This document shows, piece by piece, positions 1 through 12,933 of a DNA stretch of 64,000 nt; positions within the stretch are counted from its first letter, which is position 1, and every line of letters starts with the position of its first letter. A program made the translations under genes and the position numbers. Location: NCBI GenBank assembly GCA_000320545.1, contig ADNK01003472.1, forward strand, positions 1 to 64,000, given 5' to 3'. The notes beneath the pieces were generated by a model. It was not told the origin of the DNA. It did no database searches and saw nothing but the letters and a program-made list of their open reading frames with translations. The stretch comes from Bigelowiella natans CCMP2755. Lineage: Eukaryota > Cercozoa > Chlorarachniophyceae.

Positions 1-60
1 TGTCCTTGTTGTATACAATACGACTACTACTACTACTACCACTACCACTTCTTCAATTTG

Positions 61-112
61 ACAGCTGACCCCCCCCCCCCCCCCCCCTCTCTCTCTTTCT
101 CTCTCCTGTCCC
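61..112. repeat. poly(C)-(CT)n tract
   Basis: A run of about 19 C is followed by CT-rich sequence. It is a homopurine/homopyrimidine tract near the 3' end of the minus-strand kinase gene. Confidence 0.9.
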
Positions 113-149
113 CCCTAATAGTAATACACAATGATACTGCAACAACACA

Positions 150-894
150 AACAGCTTTACTTGACGGCGCACATTTTCTGTCGCTTGGAAGGACCCGAAA
201 TCGGCAAAAAATGGAGCATGGAGGAGTGCTTGGTGATCCAGTGGAAGCTTAAATACAGCAGGGCTAATGGACGACGACGACATCTACGGATGATGATGAT
301 GATGGTGATGATGATAATGATGGTAATAATCGTGTAATATACTTATTGGAACATTTGCTTTCAAGAAGATATACATACATACATACATACATACATACAT
401 GATGATGTTTGGTGAGAATTGAAGACGTTGAGTGTATATGCCATGCTACTACATTGGCCGTACATATCCATTGATGAGGTGATGATATTCAGATGCACAA
501 CATTCATATTTGATGTTATTCACCATGCTACAGGATGATGATGATGATGGTGATATTATAAATGCGTAGTACAAGTAGTAGTAGTAGTAGTAGTAGTAGT
601 AGAATGGATGGATCTTGGATCGTGGATCGTGGGTGTGACTGATTGACTCACATGTGCTTCCCAATCCCTCGATAGAAATCGTCAACATTCACATTATGGT
701 AGGAACTCTTCTTTGGAAGAAAACGCAAGTTATTGCGATGTTTTTCCATAGTTGCTGTTCTGGGCATTGATGTATATCTTTTCCCTCTTCCTTCTCCTTC
801 TCTCAGGCCGCTGCCTGTTTTACAATTGTTTTTCTTTTCCTCTCCTTCGTAACATTGATTGTCTCTGTCTTGGCGTTTACTATTTATCACTCCC

Positions 895-928
<34 letters not shown>

Positions 929-1884
929 GCATCTTTGCTGTCATTGTGATATTACTCCTGCTGTAATCGCCATTATTCCTACAACAACTACTAGTGCTAC
1001 TACCCTTTTGGTTTTGTGGTGGTGCCAATATCCGTTGTTGTCTTCTACTTCTTTCTCTCCCGCTCCTATTAGTATCGTCACCCCCCTTTTCATCATCATT
1101 ATCATCATCACCACCATCACTGTCTTCAAATCTACTTGGCTGCTGCTGCGGCTTAACTGCTACTACTCTGCTGCCGCTGCTGCTGCTTTTAGACTCAGCA
1201 GCAGCAGTAGTAATGGCTGTTTCTGGAAACTTTCTATTGGACATCCATTCGATTGAATTGGCGTACAGTCTCATCATCTGCATCTGTGCGTCGGGGGATG
1301 ATGATGCTGCTGCTGCTGCTGCTGCTTCTACCAACGGATTTGCCATGGTATTCTTCTCATTCTTGCTTTCGTTGCTGGCATCATCAGCATTAGCCATATT
1401 TATGAAGGATAATGGAATGTCTTTCTTACTGCTACTGCCATATCGCTTCATTAAACCCCAGTCACCAATGACTGCCTGCATCAATAGGGATGGATGAATG
1501 AATGATGGGAACAATAATGAAGTCTAACGAGAAAACACACAGGAAAGAAGGAAACTGAGGAGGAGGAGGAGGAGGAGGAGGAGGAGGAGAACAATCAGGA
1601 GAATAGTAGTAGTTTTAGTAGTAGTTTTAGAAGTAGTAGTAGTGTCATGCAACTAAACAGTAATACTTTTCTTTATGTGATATATATAATTGAGGCAAGA
1701 TAACTTGTGACTTTATAATTATCTCCTCCTTTCCTTCATCTTAACAACAGCAATGTCTCATCATTCTCAATGTTGATATTGTTTTACTATTATTGCTAAT
1801 ATCCAGCAAGAGGAGGAGGAAGAGGAGAAGAAGAAGAAGAAAAAGAGAAGATAGTATCACATACAGGGTATTGTTCATAATTAA

Positions 1885-1917
<33 letters not shown>

Positions 1918-2460
1918 CACCTTGACAGCTTGAGGCGTGATTTTGCTAGCACTACCACTGCTAATATCGGCCTCCAGGAACACATTCGCACAGCGTATGT
2001 CGTTATGAACAACTCCTAACACATCGTGTAGATGCCTTAAAGGAAAATGATGCCTGTTGTTTAGATCATAAGGTGACAAATGATGATATCTTCTCCTCCT
2101 CCTCCTCCTCCTCCTCCTCTTCTTTTAATTCCCTCCTTGCTTTCTTCCTTCTACCTGAGGCCTTCTGCAATATCGAGAGCTATTTTGAAGAACCAAGAAG
2201 GGTTTCGAAAGTTGACTAATCCCTTCGCCAATAGCTTATCAGCAGAAGCAAGACTGCACATGATAATAAGAATGGGGAGGGAGGATATCGGATAATTCGT
2301 AACCAAAACAGAAGAAGGAGAAGGACAAATTATGATAAATTTGTCCTGTTTAGTGAACGATATTCCTTCTTCCTTTCGACCTTGTAATACAGGACTAAAC
2401 TATGCCGACGATAATGGGGATAGTGATATGATAATAGTAGTAGTTGGTGCTAGTAGTTGG

Positions 2461-2494
<34 letters not shown>

Positions 2495-3770
2495 GATAAT
2501 AATGCCGTTATCATCTCAAATGATGATGTTTGAAGTGGAATATTACTTGTAGTACTTCGTGACCTACATGATAATAGTAATATTTAGGAGGTGATGACAT
2601 ACGACGATGATCATGAATAATCAAGATCTATTGCTATACTACTAATCGTAGTATTCCACCCATCATCATCATCATCATCATCATCACCACCACCACCCCA
2701 TTAACCATCGACATTTAGCTGCAACAACTAACTACCGGGCAAAGCTTCTCCTTCTTAGTTGTTATGCCATAGAACCTGCAAAAGGATATGATGATGATGA
2801 TGTTCATGATCATTCGCATTGGCGTTTCAGATTTGTACTGGTGTATATATTATGTGTGTGGCGGAGGCAAGCTTTCCAATGGCTCCTTTCCTCCAGAAGA
2901 GCTCTCTTCTTCTTCTTCTTCTTCTTCTTCTTCTTCTTTTGTTTTTTTCTCTGTTCGCACTACTACTACTACTACTACTGCTAGCTAATGCTATAATGTT
3001 CGTAGTAGTACCGGACAACATTAGGATGGGGTTCCATGCGGATGTAAGCAATCAGCTCTTGTAGATCACCCGTACCGTGATGAGGAATCTACGGAGAAGG
3101 AAAGGATATACAGGGGAAAGAGGTGGAGAAGGAATAGGATGAATTATCAGGAGCACCATCTCCACCCAACATATACTGCTGCCTCCTATCAAGCAGCTGG
3201 GAGATAGAGATTATTTCAAATGAAATGAGTTTTTGTTGATGACCCCCCTCAGTGATGGTAGTGTGAAACATCATCATCATCATCATTATCATCATCATCA
3301 TAATCATCAATTCCACCTTTCTTGTGCATATGTGTGTTTGCAGTGTGCGTAGAGAGTCATATCATGTAAAAGAGATATTTGTATAGCAAATGAAATGTAT
3401 TACAGTTACCTTTACGACAACACGATTACCCTTATACGATGCCAAGTACTGGTGTTTTTATTGATTCATTAATTGGTTGTTGATGATTATGATGAGGAGG
3501 AGGAAGAAGAAGAAGAAGATGATGATGATGATGAAATGCAACAATAGAACAGAGCTAAGCACTTGTGAGTAGCAACAAAACTAACGACTGCTACCTAGTA
3601 GTCATCATCACATGACAACAATAACAACAAAGCGCGTCGATCAAAACAGAATATGTAGCCGCAATGTTAGTTTAAAAATAGGCAGCAGTATCGTGGCAAA
3701 CTACTCCTACTACTACTACTACTACCGTTTGGCCAAAGACTCCTGCTCCTATCCGCTCCAAGATGTCGAT
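150..3770 (-). CDS. TKL-like protein kinase, multi-exon (ends incomplete)
   Basis: Probable Ser/Thr (TKL-like) kinase acting by ATP-dependent phosphorylation. Exons in transcript order, all phase-consistent: 3726-3770 (glycine loop GAGVFG), 3410-3448 (YKGNRVVVK, with the ATP-binding Lys), 3012-3088 (helix C LQELIAYIRM, then HPNVV), 2736-2775 (FYGITTKKEKLCP), a 17-nt microexon 2547-2563 (VTKYY hinge), 2155-2253 (ALDIAEGLR), 1921-2035 (HLHDVLGVVHND then IRCANVFL), and from 1475 downward (VIGDWGL). The catalytic loop reads HND instead of HRD and the metal-binding motif DWG instead of DFG; both key Asp residues are kept. After 1475 the frame either ends at a GTAAGA donor (1429) or continues through Ser/Asp/Ala-rich low complexity to a GTGAGT donor (647). 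Likely C-lobe pieces are around 455-530 (YHHLINGYVRP) and 206-226 (LLHAPFF). The start codon is not found. Introns are mostly microsatellite. Confidence 0.8.
371..401. repeat. (ATAC)n microsatellite
   Basis: Perfect tetranucleotide array in the 3' part of the kinase gene region. Confidence 0.9.
897..928. repeat. (GAT)n microsatellite
   Basis: Trinucleotide array. Read on the minus strand as an open frame it would encode a poly-Ser stretch of the possible activation-loop insertion of the kinase. Confidence 0.9.
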
Positions 3771-3795
3771 CTGATGATCAATTGTCAAGAGTAGG

Positions 3796-4156
3796 ACCAA
3801 AAAAAAAAAAGTAGGATGCAGTAGTAACAGAGGTAGAGGTCATTCATTAGCAGTGCTGCAGGAAAGACGACGTCGATGGAATGCTACTGGCTTGTTGGGA
3901 AATAACATGTTTTAAAAATATGAATCGAATTTTCTTTTTCTTAGCGATGGATTCTACTTGATACATTATTATTGTTATTATTACTACTACTACTACTACT
4001 ACTACTACTTTTGTAGGATCCAGGATGCGATCTGTTGCACTGTTACCTCTTCACCATTTAAGTAGTATGTGTGTGCGTGTGTGTGTGCGTGTGTGTGTGC
4101 GTGTGTGTGAGTATGTGATTGTGTATACTCTCCTTTGATCGTAGGTTAGGCATCAC

Positions 4157-4194
<38 letters not shown>

Positions 4195-5700
4195 AGACCT
4201 GCCGTACGACACTCCGTTGACTAATGACCATATCACATCGCGTAAGAATCGCCAAGAACGAACTACAGTGATGTTGACTATGTTGTTGTGCTAGAATGAA
4301 GTACCAAATGATGGTTGTTTCGGAAAGAGAAGAGAAGTGGACAATGCAAGTAGTAATGGAGGAAGAAGAAAAGTAAAGAGAAGAAGAAGAAGGAAAAGAA
4401 GAATACTAGGAGCATGTAAATCGTGGGTAATTTTCCTCGATAAGACTACAAATGAGCACGTATTATTTATTAATGGTGTGTACGATGGAGAAGCTAAGAA
4501 ATTCATTCAATATAAGCTTCTTTGATGAGCTAATATGAAGGGCTTGGTCACCCAAATCTCGTCTCTTTTATACTATGTGCCATCATTACACTATCACCAC
4601 CACTACCATGTGCAAGCATAATACACAATAATATTACCGACTGCCATTAGCCAGCAATCGACACGACGTTATATGGTGTGACATCAATAGATAATCAACA
4701 CGGATTTGTTTGTTGCGGATAATATGAATAAATTATTAGATCATTATCATCATCGTCATCATCATCGTCATCATCACCATCATCATTATCTTGATGATAA
4801 TTGTCAACATCATCACCACAACCATCATCACAAAACATACTACTTGAACATTGATTTCAGTCGGGATATTATGTGAGATTGGATAAATAGTATCAACACA
4901 TATCGTGGACAGATAGTTTTCTGTCTAAACGTTCTATTCCTCTCTCTCTCTCTATCTCTCTTTCTCTCTTTCCCACTTCCCTCCCTTACTGACTAATAAG
5001 AATGCCAGAGGAAAATCCGGTGAAAGACATGAACTCTAGGGTGATTGATGCCCAAACGACGGAGAAATCAATCGTATTATAGAAACTAAGTGTTTTAAAA
5101 AATCAAAGCAATAATGACGTATCAGTTAATAGCTGACCACCCTCTTCTTAGTACTTTGTGAGTGTTTGTACTTTAGAATGCGCTACTACTACTACTACTA
5201 CTACTACTACACCTTATCAAACTTAATACCTGCAAAAGTATGTACGAATGTTGAGAAAGAAGTGGAGAACCGTTTCTATTCCGAATATCATTATAATGAA
5301 GAGGCTCATGCTGACCAGTAAAACGTACACCATTATTAGAAACCACTTAGTACAGCTCTAGATGAACATTCACTACATAAATAAACAGACACATCTCACA
5401 CAATTTGTTATCTGGCTGCTAATCAACAGCTTTTAACATCTATATCCTAACAATCAGCTTCTAATTCTCTCCAAAATAATTTGGTCGGAGAAGGGCAATA
5501 GTAGCACATGAAAATGCTGCTGGTGGGAAACTAGTAAATTCAGATGTATGGATTTCAAAACAAGACAAGTGAACAATAAATCGTTGAATCAATCATGCAC
5601 CACTACCTGCTGAGGATGTTATATGCTGTTCCTAATCGTTCATCTGTATACTGCTTTTTGTCAACCCCATCACCGCACTCATCGTCCATTTCACATGCGT
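3796..5700. other. Microsatellite-rich spacer, possible exon at 4411-4525
   Basis: Mostly AT-rich DNA with (GT)n at 4068-4110, (ATC)n at 4149-4194, CT-rich DNA at 4936-4970 and (TAC)n at 5180-5212. A plus-strand stretch, about 4411-4525, follows an AG and encodes a plausible C-terminal exon (KSWVIFLDKTTNEHVLFING, stop at 4525). No partner exon was found, so a gene is not claimed. Upstream exons or the promoter of the minus-strand kinase may also lie here. Confidence 0.4.
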
Positions 5701-5780
5701 GCTAAAATAACAATAACAATAACATAATAGGAATGAAGGGGTTAGTGCATACATGATAAATTATTAGGCATAGACAGACT

Positions 5781-6077
5781 TTGCAATTTTCCAATCCATC
5801 TTCGAAGTCTCGAAGACGAATCGATATGGCCAAGAATACAATAATAATGTCCACTAAAAGAAGTGAGCTCAGTATGATCGAAGTGCCTGAATTATGGGCA
5901 AATCCGAAATTTAAATATCTCTTTCTTCTGAAAAAGGAAGGACAAGGAGAAGGGGGTGGAGAATTACTCACTGGGATGATGCAGCACCCAATTAAGCTTT
6001 TCTTTGTATCCTTGGCCACCATAATTATCTTCCACGTTTTGGACTCTCTTCTCGTACCTAACATGATGGGAAAATAA
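5781..6077 (+). CDS. Hypothetical small membrane protein (uncertain)
   Basis: A 98-residue open frame that I do not recognise. It has a basic N-terminus, a charged middle (KKEGQGEGGG) and one hydrophobic segment near the C-terminus (LFFVSLATIIIFHVLDSLLV), so it could be a tail-anchored protein. An internal Met at residue 16 or 23 could be the true start. The antisense strand is also open for 149 codons, which lowers confidence. No splice-linked neighbour exons were identified. Confidence 0.3.
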   Translation: MQFSNPSSKSRRRIDMAKNTIIMSTKRSELSMIEVPELWANPKFKYLFLLKKEGQGEGGGELLTGMMQHPIKLFFVSLATIIIFHVLDSLLVPNMMGK

Positions 6078-6229
6078 GACATGAGTGCTCTAATTAACTT
6101 TTGCAAGCATACCCTCAGTATTTGTATGTATTTACCACTCATGGAAAGCACCCTTTAACGATGCTTGCTGCTCATGCATAGGCCTCCTCACTAAACTTTT
6201 ATAGTAGTGAAACTTTATAGCGCCTGGGA

Positions 6230-6944
6230 GGGATTGATCCTTCGGAAATTGACGACTACCTCCTCATGAGCTGCAATGGGGCTTTGGCCACCAGGTTGAT
6301 GTCGCAGCTGTCTGATTGGGACCCAATTTGGAGCTGCTTTTCGATAATAACATGTCGCAGCTGTCTGGTTGGTCTCCTGGTCGAAGCTGCTCCATGCTCA
6401 TCATATTGGAGCACGGCGACATGCTGTTGTCTCTCTGTACAAACCACCACCGATCACCATGGAAATAATATACACCACATATATCTTGGTGAAGATAATA
6501 TGCATAATGCAGCAGCATGTAGGTTGCATGTCTCGTTGGATGGTTGGATTCTGCACTCATGATAAAAGCAGGAAGTATTTGGTGCTAAAAATTGACATAA
6601 ATGTGAACTGTTGATTCATGATCCACACATCGCTGTTGGGGAACATCAACACCACTGCCATGCGCTAACGCGCTCCTTCATTCCTATCATCCCAGGGGGG
6701 ATATATAAAAAGGGGTTGGTAGTCCCTTCCCCCTCTGTGGGGAGGGCTTATCATCTTCTGACCGTAACAATAGCTGGAATGGTGGCACACGCGGTCCTAT
6801 CATCCTTGTACCCGGTCTTTACCCACTGGATTTGCATGCCAAATGCTGCTGCTACACGCTTGAGGCCATGCATGTTTTTTATTATAATAATAAAATATTT
6901 ATTGATGTTGTCCACCATGGCTTCTGCTTTGTCTCCTCCCTGTG

Positions 6945-6978
<34 letters not shown>

Positions 6979-6990
6979 TTACTAAATTTT
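6230..6990. other. Unexplained microsatellite-poor segment with local duplications
   Basis: Unlike its surroundings this stretch has few simple repeats until 6945. It contains a 53-bp-spaced imperfect duplication (the word ATGTCGCAGCTGTCTG at 6299 and 6352), a TATA-like ATATATAAAAAGGGG at 6701-6715, and G/C-rich inverted words around 6721-6748. On the minus strand 6749-6920 reads as a possible 56-residue peptide (KRVAAAFGMQIQWVKTGYK near its middle). This may be a transposon remnant or the 5' region of the next gene. Confidence 0.35.
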
Positions 6991-6999
6991 GATTCGCAG

Positions 7000-7276
7000 C
7001 AAGAACGACGCCACCACCTTCGAAATAAGGTGAATTGGTCGCAGCTTGAACGGTGGAAAGGGCCACAATGGGTCAGAGAGGTCAAACAAACGCATGTATT
7101 AATATTGCCACATTGTGTCATGATGTAGCTAATTTGGGACTCCCCATCCGCATACTTATCAACAATTCTCTCTCCTACTACTACGACCTATCTGTCTCTT
7201 TTTCTTACAGCAAGCTCGAGCTAAGTTGGAGAAGAAACTCGCAGGGCAAAAAGTATACTTGAAGAGAAAGTATAAG

Positions 7277-7308
<32 letters not shown>

Positions 7309-8669
7309 AAGAAGGGAAAAAAAAAACCTCCAAATGTCTCCACACGGTGGTACCAATGAAATATGACTGCTTCTTCTCCCTCTTGTTCGTCTTCCTTCCT
7401 TCTCTTCTGTCTCAATATTACCAGACAAAGAAGCCACCCGTGTTGGAAGGCGAACACAGAAAGGTAGCTGCTATTTAACAATGAAACAGTTATAGGAGTG
7501 CGAAGAAGCACATGATGAGGAATTAAAAGTTGGATAGCTGGGTCTGTGTCTGTTTTTAAATAACGATCAATTGCAGAAGAAATCTCGACAACGCATTCGC
7601 TCAGAGGAAGGGAGAGGCTATTCTGGTAGGATTGAGAACAAATATTTGAATATATGTAAGCTATAGCCCGCAACATGATTATTATTCTTATATTCATGTT
7701 ACTATTATTACTATTCTATGAATGAATACCTTTCTGCTGCCAACTGATAAACCAACTCCATAGTCATCATCATCATCATCATTCTCTTCACCATCTATAC
7801 ACTCGAATACTACTACTATAACCTCTAGGTCATGCTGGTGGTTATTACCCTTCACAAAGGATTCTCCTCGTTGGAGATGTAAGATATTGATTATGCAATG
7901 CATATGGACCTTTGCATATTATAGTGTGCATCTGTTATCATATTAGGGCGATTTGAGCTTCGGTGCAAGTTTGTGTCGTATTTTCAGTAGGGGCAGCAGC
8001 AGCAGCAGCAGCAGTTGTTCCTCAGAATACTACTCAAGGAGAGGCGGTAGAGGTGGTGGTGGTGGTGGTGGTGATGCCAAACGAAACCGCAAGAGATCGA
8101 AAGCTAGTGTTGACGAACATATCGATGATGATGAGGGCAGTAGCAATAACGAGAATTATGATTACATTCAAGACGATGAGAAACACGGCAGCACTGGATT
8201 TGCAATACATCGACATGATGGGGGTGGTACCCCTACTTCTGCTACTACTACTAGAACTCCAGCAGCAACCAATCTTGTTGTTACGGCCTTTGAATCCTAT
8301 CAGCTTTGTAAGCAATGGTGAGTGAGTAGTACTAGGATGTTGATGGTTGCGTTTTTTGCTACTGCTGCTACTGCTGCTACTGCGAAATTAGTCCGAGGGA
8401 AAATTTGGAGAGAGCAGAAAGAAGCTTGGATGAGAGAGTAGTTACTGTCTTTCTATTATTTTTCATTTCTCACAAAGGTACCCTGAAATAGTGGAAAACG
8501 AGAAGGAAATAAAGAAACACGGCGCTAAGGCAACAACAACAACAACAACACACATGAACAATTGTAAAGTTGGCAAATGGTGTAGTTGGAGAGGGGGATA
8601 GTAGAGCTATGGCATGAGTACTATCGTCGAGTAACATAATAACAACACAGTCTATCTATCTATCTATAC

Positions 8670-8702
<33 letters not shown>

Positions 8703-8859
8703 ATCCATGGAACAGCACATCATACTACGACCACTTCTTCTTCTTCTACTTATACTACTACTACTACTAACTGCATAATAGGTTATGTTTGGAGTCGATG
8801 CCACCTGCCTTCGCTCCTTCTTTGGCCCTGAGTAAGAGAAAGAAATATGATGATGATGC

Positions 8860-8890
<31 letters not shown>

Positions 8891-10603
8891 ATCCATAATA
8901 GGAAAGGAAGCAATCGTGAGCAAACACGTAGTATTAGTCGTGGGCACAACCGACCTATTCGAGCAGGTGATAGAGCTCCAGATCCCTATGACTACCGAAA
9001 CCAGGATTGGCGGTAATATTGTTGCTATTGTTGATGTTGTTCATGATAGGATAATCATCGATTACGGTGTCACATACAATTACTTCATTATCATTTATCA
9101 TTGTCACCCGTCATCATCTTCATCGTCATCATGATCAGATTTGACCGTATAGTGTTCAACTTTCCCCTCGTCACGAAACGATTCAAGACTGCAGTACTAC
9201 TACTACTACTACTACTACTTCTACTACTAGTAGTATCATTATCCTATTTTGATGTTAGATTTATCTGTCAGATGATGGTGGATAGGATCATCGATCACAA
9301 ATATTATTATTGTTTCATCATAATCATTATTAATAATATGGTGTGTTTGGGTGATATTAAAAGGGCAGCAACATCAGGGCAAATCAGTACCTTTTGTCTT
9401 CATTTTTCCAGTCATGTTTGCAAGTTCTGAAACCCAAAGGAGAGATTCACATCTCGATTCAAAGATGTGCCCCATACACCAAATTCGGACTATTACAACT
9501 CGCTAAAGACTCCTCCAGGTAGTGATAATTGTACGCCTTCTTCGTGGTTAGAATACAATCATCATGAACATCATTATCAGACATGTGTTGTGCTTGGTGG
9601 CATCGAACGAATTTGATCCTCGTCGTTTTCCAGGGTATGTATGTAGATAGATAACAATAATAAGAGTGCATCATCAAAATCATCCTACTAACGATAATAT
9701 AATTCTGCTTGCTCCTGTTTGTTCTATACTTTGATCACCTACTACTCTAGTACTTTTAAGATAAATGTCAACTAATCCCTATTCATGGTCTTATTGTCCC
9801 GTTGTTCCCTTCTCATTTTCTTCTTCAGATATATTTACCGTGCAGCAAGACAAAACTATCAAAATAGCAGCAGTGGTACCACTAGCACCACTAGCAAGGA
9901 TGCAACAGCAGTAGCAACCTCTATCAATAATACTGCTTGGGGCCGTCCTGCTGCTGAAATAATGAAGAAGAAGACAAAGTGGGTGCCGTCAGTATTAACA
10001 TGATCATCTTCATTATCATCATCATCCTTATCAATTGTTGTCTGCTACTAAAACAGAGATCATAGGAATGATGAGTTCTTCTACAGCAAAAACCCCATTA
10101 CTTACCGATGGCACCGCAACGATACCGATATGCAAATAGCCATACTCAAAGCTAAGTCGTCGCTGCTTGCACCAGGTCTCATTGCACCGAAGAAATACAC
10201 GAACTCCTTACTGTTATCATCGCGTAAAGGAGGAGGAGGAGGAGGAGGAGGAGCAGCAGCGGAGACGACGACAAGCACCGGTGTGATTGCTGCTTTGGGC
10301 AATAGAGCAATGATTGGTGTTGATCTTTCTTCCCCGAAGTCGTTGTCTACTACACCACCTAGCATCCTTACCACAGGAGCTGGTGCAACGATCAAAACAG
10401 ACACAATTCCTAATCAAAGGTAATAATGCTACTACTAGGAATAGGTGAGAAGAAGGAAGAGAAAGAGGAGGTTCAGTCGGTGCACTACGACACTAAGAAG
10501 AAGAAGATGGAAGTGATGCTACTGGGATATTGTTGGTGAATTACGGTGGTGGTGGTGATGATGATGATGATGCTGACGACTGTCCTCGTTATTAATGATG
10601 ATC

Positions 10604-10640
<37 letters not shown>

Positions 10641-11168
10641 AGGGAGAGAGCACGAATGCTGTCGGTACTTCTCAAGCAAAAAGCAGCAGGAAAGCTTGGT
10701 CTCTCCAGCAGCAGCAGCACCTTCCAAGATAATAACTATGGTAGTAGTAGTAGGCTAGAAGGGAAGAAGACAAAGTCGATGATGATGATGATAGTGATGA
10801 TGATGATGGTGATGATGACAATGGTGAATGAATTATATCTGTGATATCTCTCCTTCTGCTGTCTCACGATAACAATCACTCTCCTCCTCTTTCTGTTCTT
10901 CATGATTCATAATGTTTGTCAGGTGGTATTGTGCAGATGAATTCTCGTAAAGAGAATCGTAGCATAGTCGTGGCCACACAGTACCAGGATTTTCCACTGA
11001 AAAAGGGTACCATCGTCAGGCTAACTGGTAAGTACAGTACTGATTGCTTGCTACGTAGTCACCAAAGAAGAACAAAATACAACAACAACAACAAAAACAA
11101 CAACAACAACGACAACAATAATAATAAGAAGAACAATATATATTCTTATTTAGGCAAAATTTTGATGC

Positions 11169-11200
<32 letters not shown>

Positions 11201-11716
11201 AATTACGGTAATGATCACTATTTGCTATATTTTGAGATGGTAAATAGCCCCATATGATCTTCATAAACAACACTATCATCATTACCATCATCACCATCAT
11301 CATTACAATCATCTCGATGTAATTCTAGCAAGGGCTATTATTCAAACATTGATCATACTCTCCCTTATTCATTCATTTAGCGATTGTTTTATTATTCATT
11401 TATGTATGTATGTATGTATGATGTGTGTATGTATGTAGGATTGCGCCGATTCAAAACTGACGAAAGACTTCCCGGCCATGTCGTCGGATTTGTTCTCGAG
11501 CGTGGATGCTACATCGTACATGTATGCAATAATAGAGTGATGGTGATGATGGTGATGATGATAAACTCAATAATAAGAGCAACAGGCCAATGAAATCAGT
11601 AGCTTCGATAGAAAGAACATTGATATTACCCACACCTACACGCAATCATCATCATCATCATCATCATATTCAATCGTTGTTTCTGGGTGTGTTATTAATC
11701 GTTTCGTGGTGTGTGC

Positions 11717-11748
<32 letters not shown>

Positions 11749-12513
11749 CATCATCAGATCCCAAACAACGACCACAGACTCTATGTTCCTCCTGAAAATG
11801 TGCGCCAAATTCTAAGGAAAGTGCTTGTGAAAAGGGTAATGCTAAAGTTGATGATGATGATGATTATTATTATTATTATTATTGACAATAATTATGATCT
11901 TAAGTAATAATGATAATGGGTATGGTGCTTGTTGTTGTAGTTGTAGCAGCAGTGGTAGTGGTAGTAGTAGTAACTATGCTAAGGAGCAGCTGTTAGTGTG
12001 CTGCTGCTGCTACTTACTGTTGGTAATTATTACTGTTCTTTCCTACGATATCTTCATCATTATATCAGTGACAGCTCTTCCCTGCTTGTAATATACTGTT
12101 TTGTTATATTTGATCTGTGTTGAATGATGGCCTTTTTAACAACTTATCAGAATGATTGCAATTATGATGATGGTTATGATGGGGCTCGTAACCAGAAGCA
12201 CCAGCACTCTGGAGAGTTGATGATGTATGAGGGTCGTATGTTGGCATTCAATGCATCGTCCTCTTCTTCTTCTTCTTCTTCTTCTTCTTCTTCTTCTGCA
12301 CACCAATCCCCATACGCTAACAACCCTTCGTATCTTGTGCGCCTTCTTAAGAATTTGAGAGATAATGATGGTAGTAAGGAGAAGAAGAACGAGAAGAGTA
12401 CCAGCAGCAGCAGCAGCAGCAGCATCAGCAGTAGTAAATGGTATAGATGGGATGAGCTTGTCGTTCCAAATGGAACACACGTTTACATTCACAGCCTCAC
12501 CCACCAAACGGTA

Positions 12514-12548
<35 letters not shown>

Positions 12549-12933
12549 ATAGGTGAATTCATGTTTGTAGTTCAATACTGATGATGATGATGATGATGAT
12601 AAATATGAGCTAAATTTCAAACAGCAAAGTTGAGCTACTTTCGGGCGAAGTAGATTTATGTGTATTTGCTTGATTATATCTTGCTCGTCTAGCCGTGATT
12701 ATACCGAAGATTGGATGGATGATTTTAAGTGTTTAAATTATATTTTGGCTTGTCTTTTTGTGTAATATTTTCATTTTTGAACATTTCTCTTCCTTCATTG
12801 TGTAATTTAGGAATTGAACGGGGCAATGGGTAAAGTTATAAATTGGAGCCAATCCGAAGGAAGATATCATATCAATCTGCGTCGTCACCCACGGATTATA
12901 GTCAAACTTCGCCCTCAAAACTTAATCTGCTAG
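7000..12933 (+). CDS. BMT5-like (DUF2431) rRNA methyltransferase with two C-terminal LNG/GRY modules
   Basis: Predicted SAM-dependent methyltransferase of the family of yeast 25S rRNA (uridine-N3) methyltransferase Bmt5, so probably nucleolar. Twenty phase-consistent exons: 7000-7029, 7211-7276, 7425-7463, 7577-7625, 7829-7878, 7947-8317, 8478-8529 (or -8568), 8782-8831, 8902-9012, 9139-9193, 9364-9518, 9581-9634, 9829-9978, 10066-10419, 10643-10740, 10923-11027, 11439-11521, 11758-11835, 12151-12510, 12811-12933 (stop TAG). About 810 residues; the first exon is missing. Family motifs: RILLVGD joined to GDLSFGASL (SAM loop), FGVDATCLRSFFGPE, FDRIVFNFP, NQYLLSSFFQSC then LKPKGEIHISI, and FDPRRFPGYIYR. 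Downstream exons continue in frame without a stop and encode two similar modules: GTIVRLTGL...GHVVGF...GCYIVH...VPPENV and LNGAMGKVINW...GRYHINL...LRPQNL. Two genes rather than one fusion cannot be excluded, but no stop/start pair separates them. Confidence 0.83.
7278..7313. repeat. (GAA)n microsatellite
   Basis: Purine-only trinucleotide array starting within the GTAAGAAGAAG donor of the exon that ends at 7276. Confidence 0.9.
11721..11748. repeat. (GT)n microsatellite
   Basis: Intronic dinucleotide array immediately before the CATCATCAG acceptor of exon 11758-11835. Confidence 0.9.

Noticed and set aside
941-1497. Overlapping long frames on both strands
   Set aside because: Open because trinucleotide repeats lack stops; only the minus frame has a link to kinase exons and even that may end at 1430.
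7159-7697. Minus-strand frames rich in Leu/Phe
   Set aside because: They arise from (GAA)n and intron sequence opposite the methyltransferase exons.
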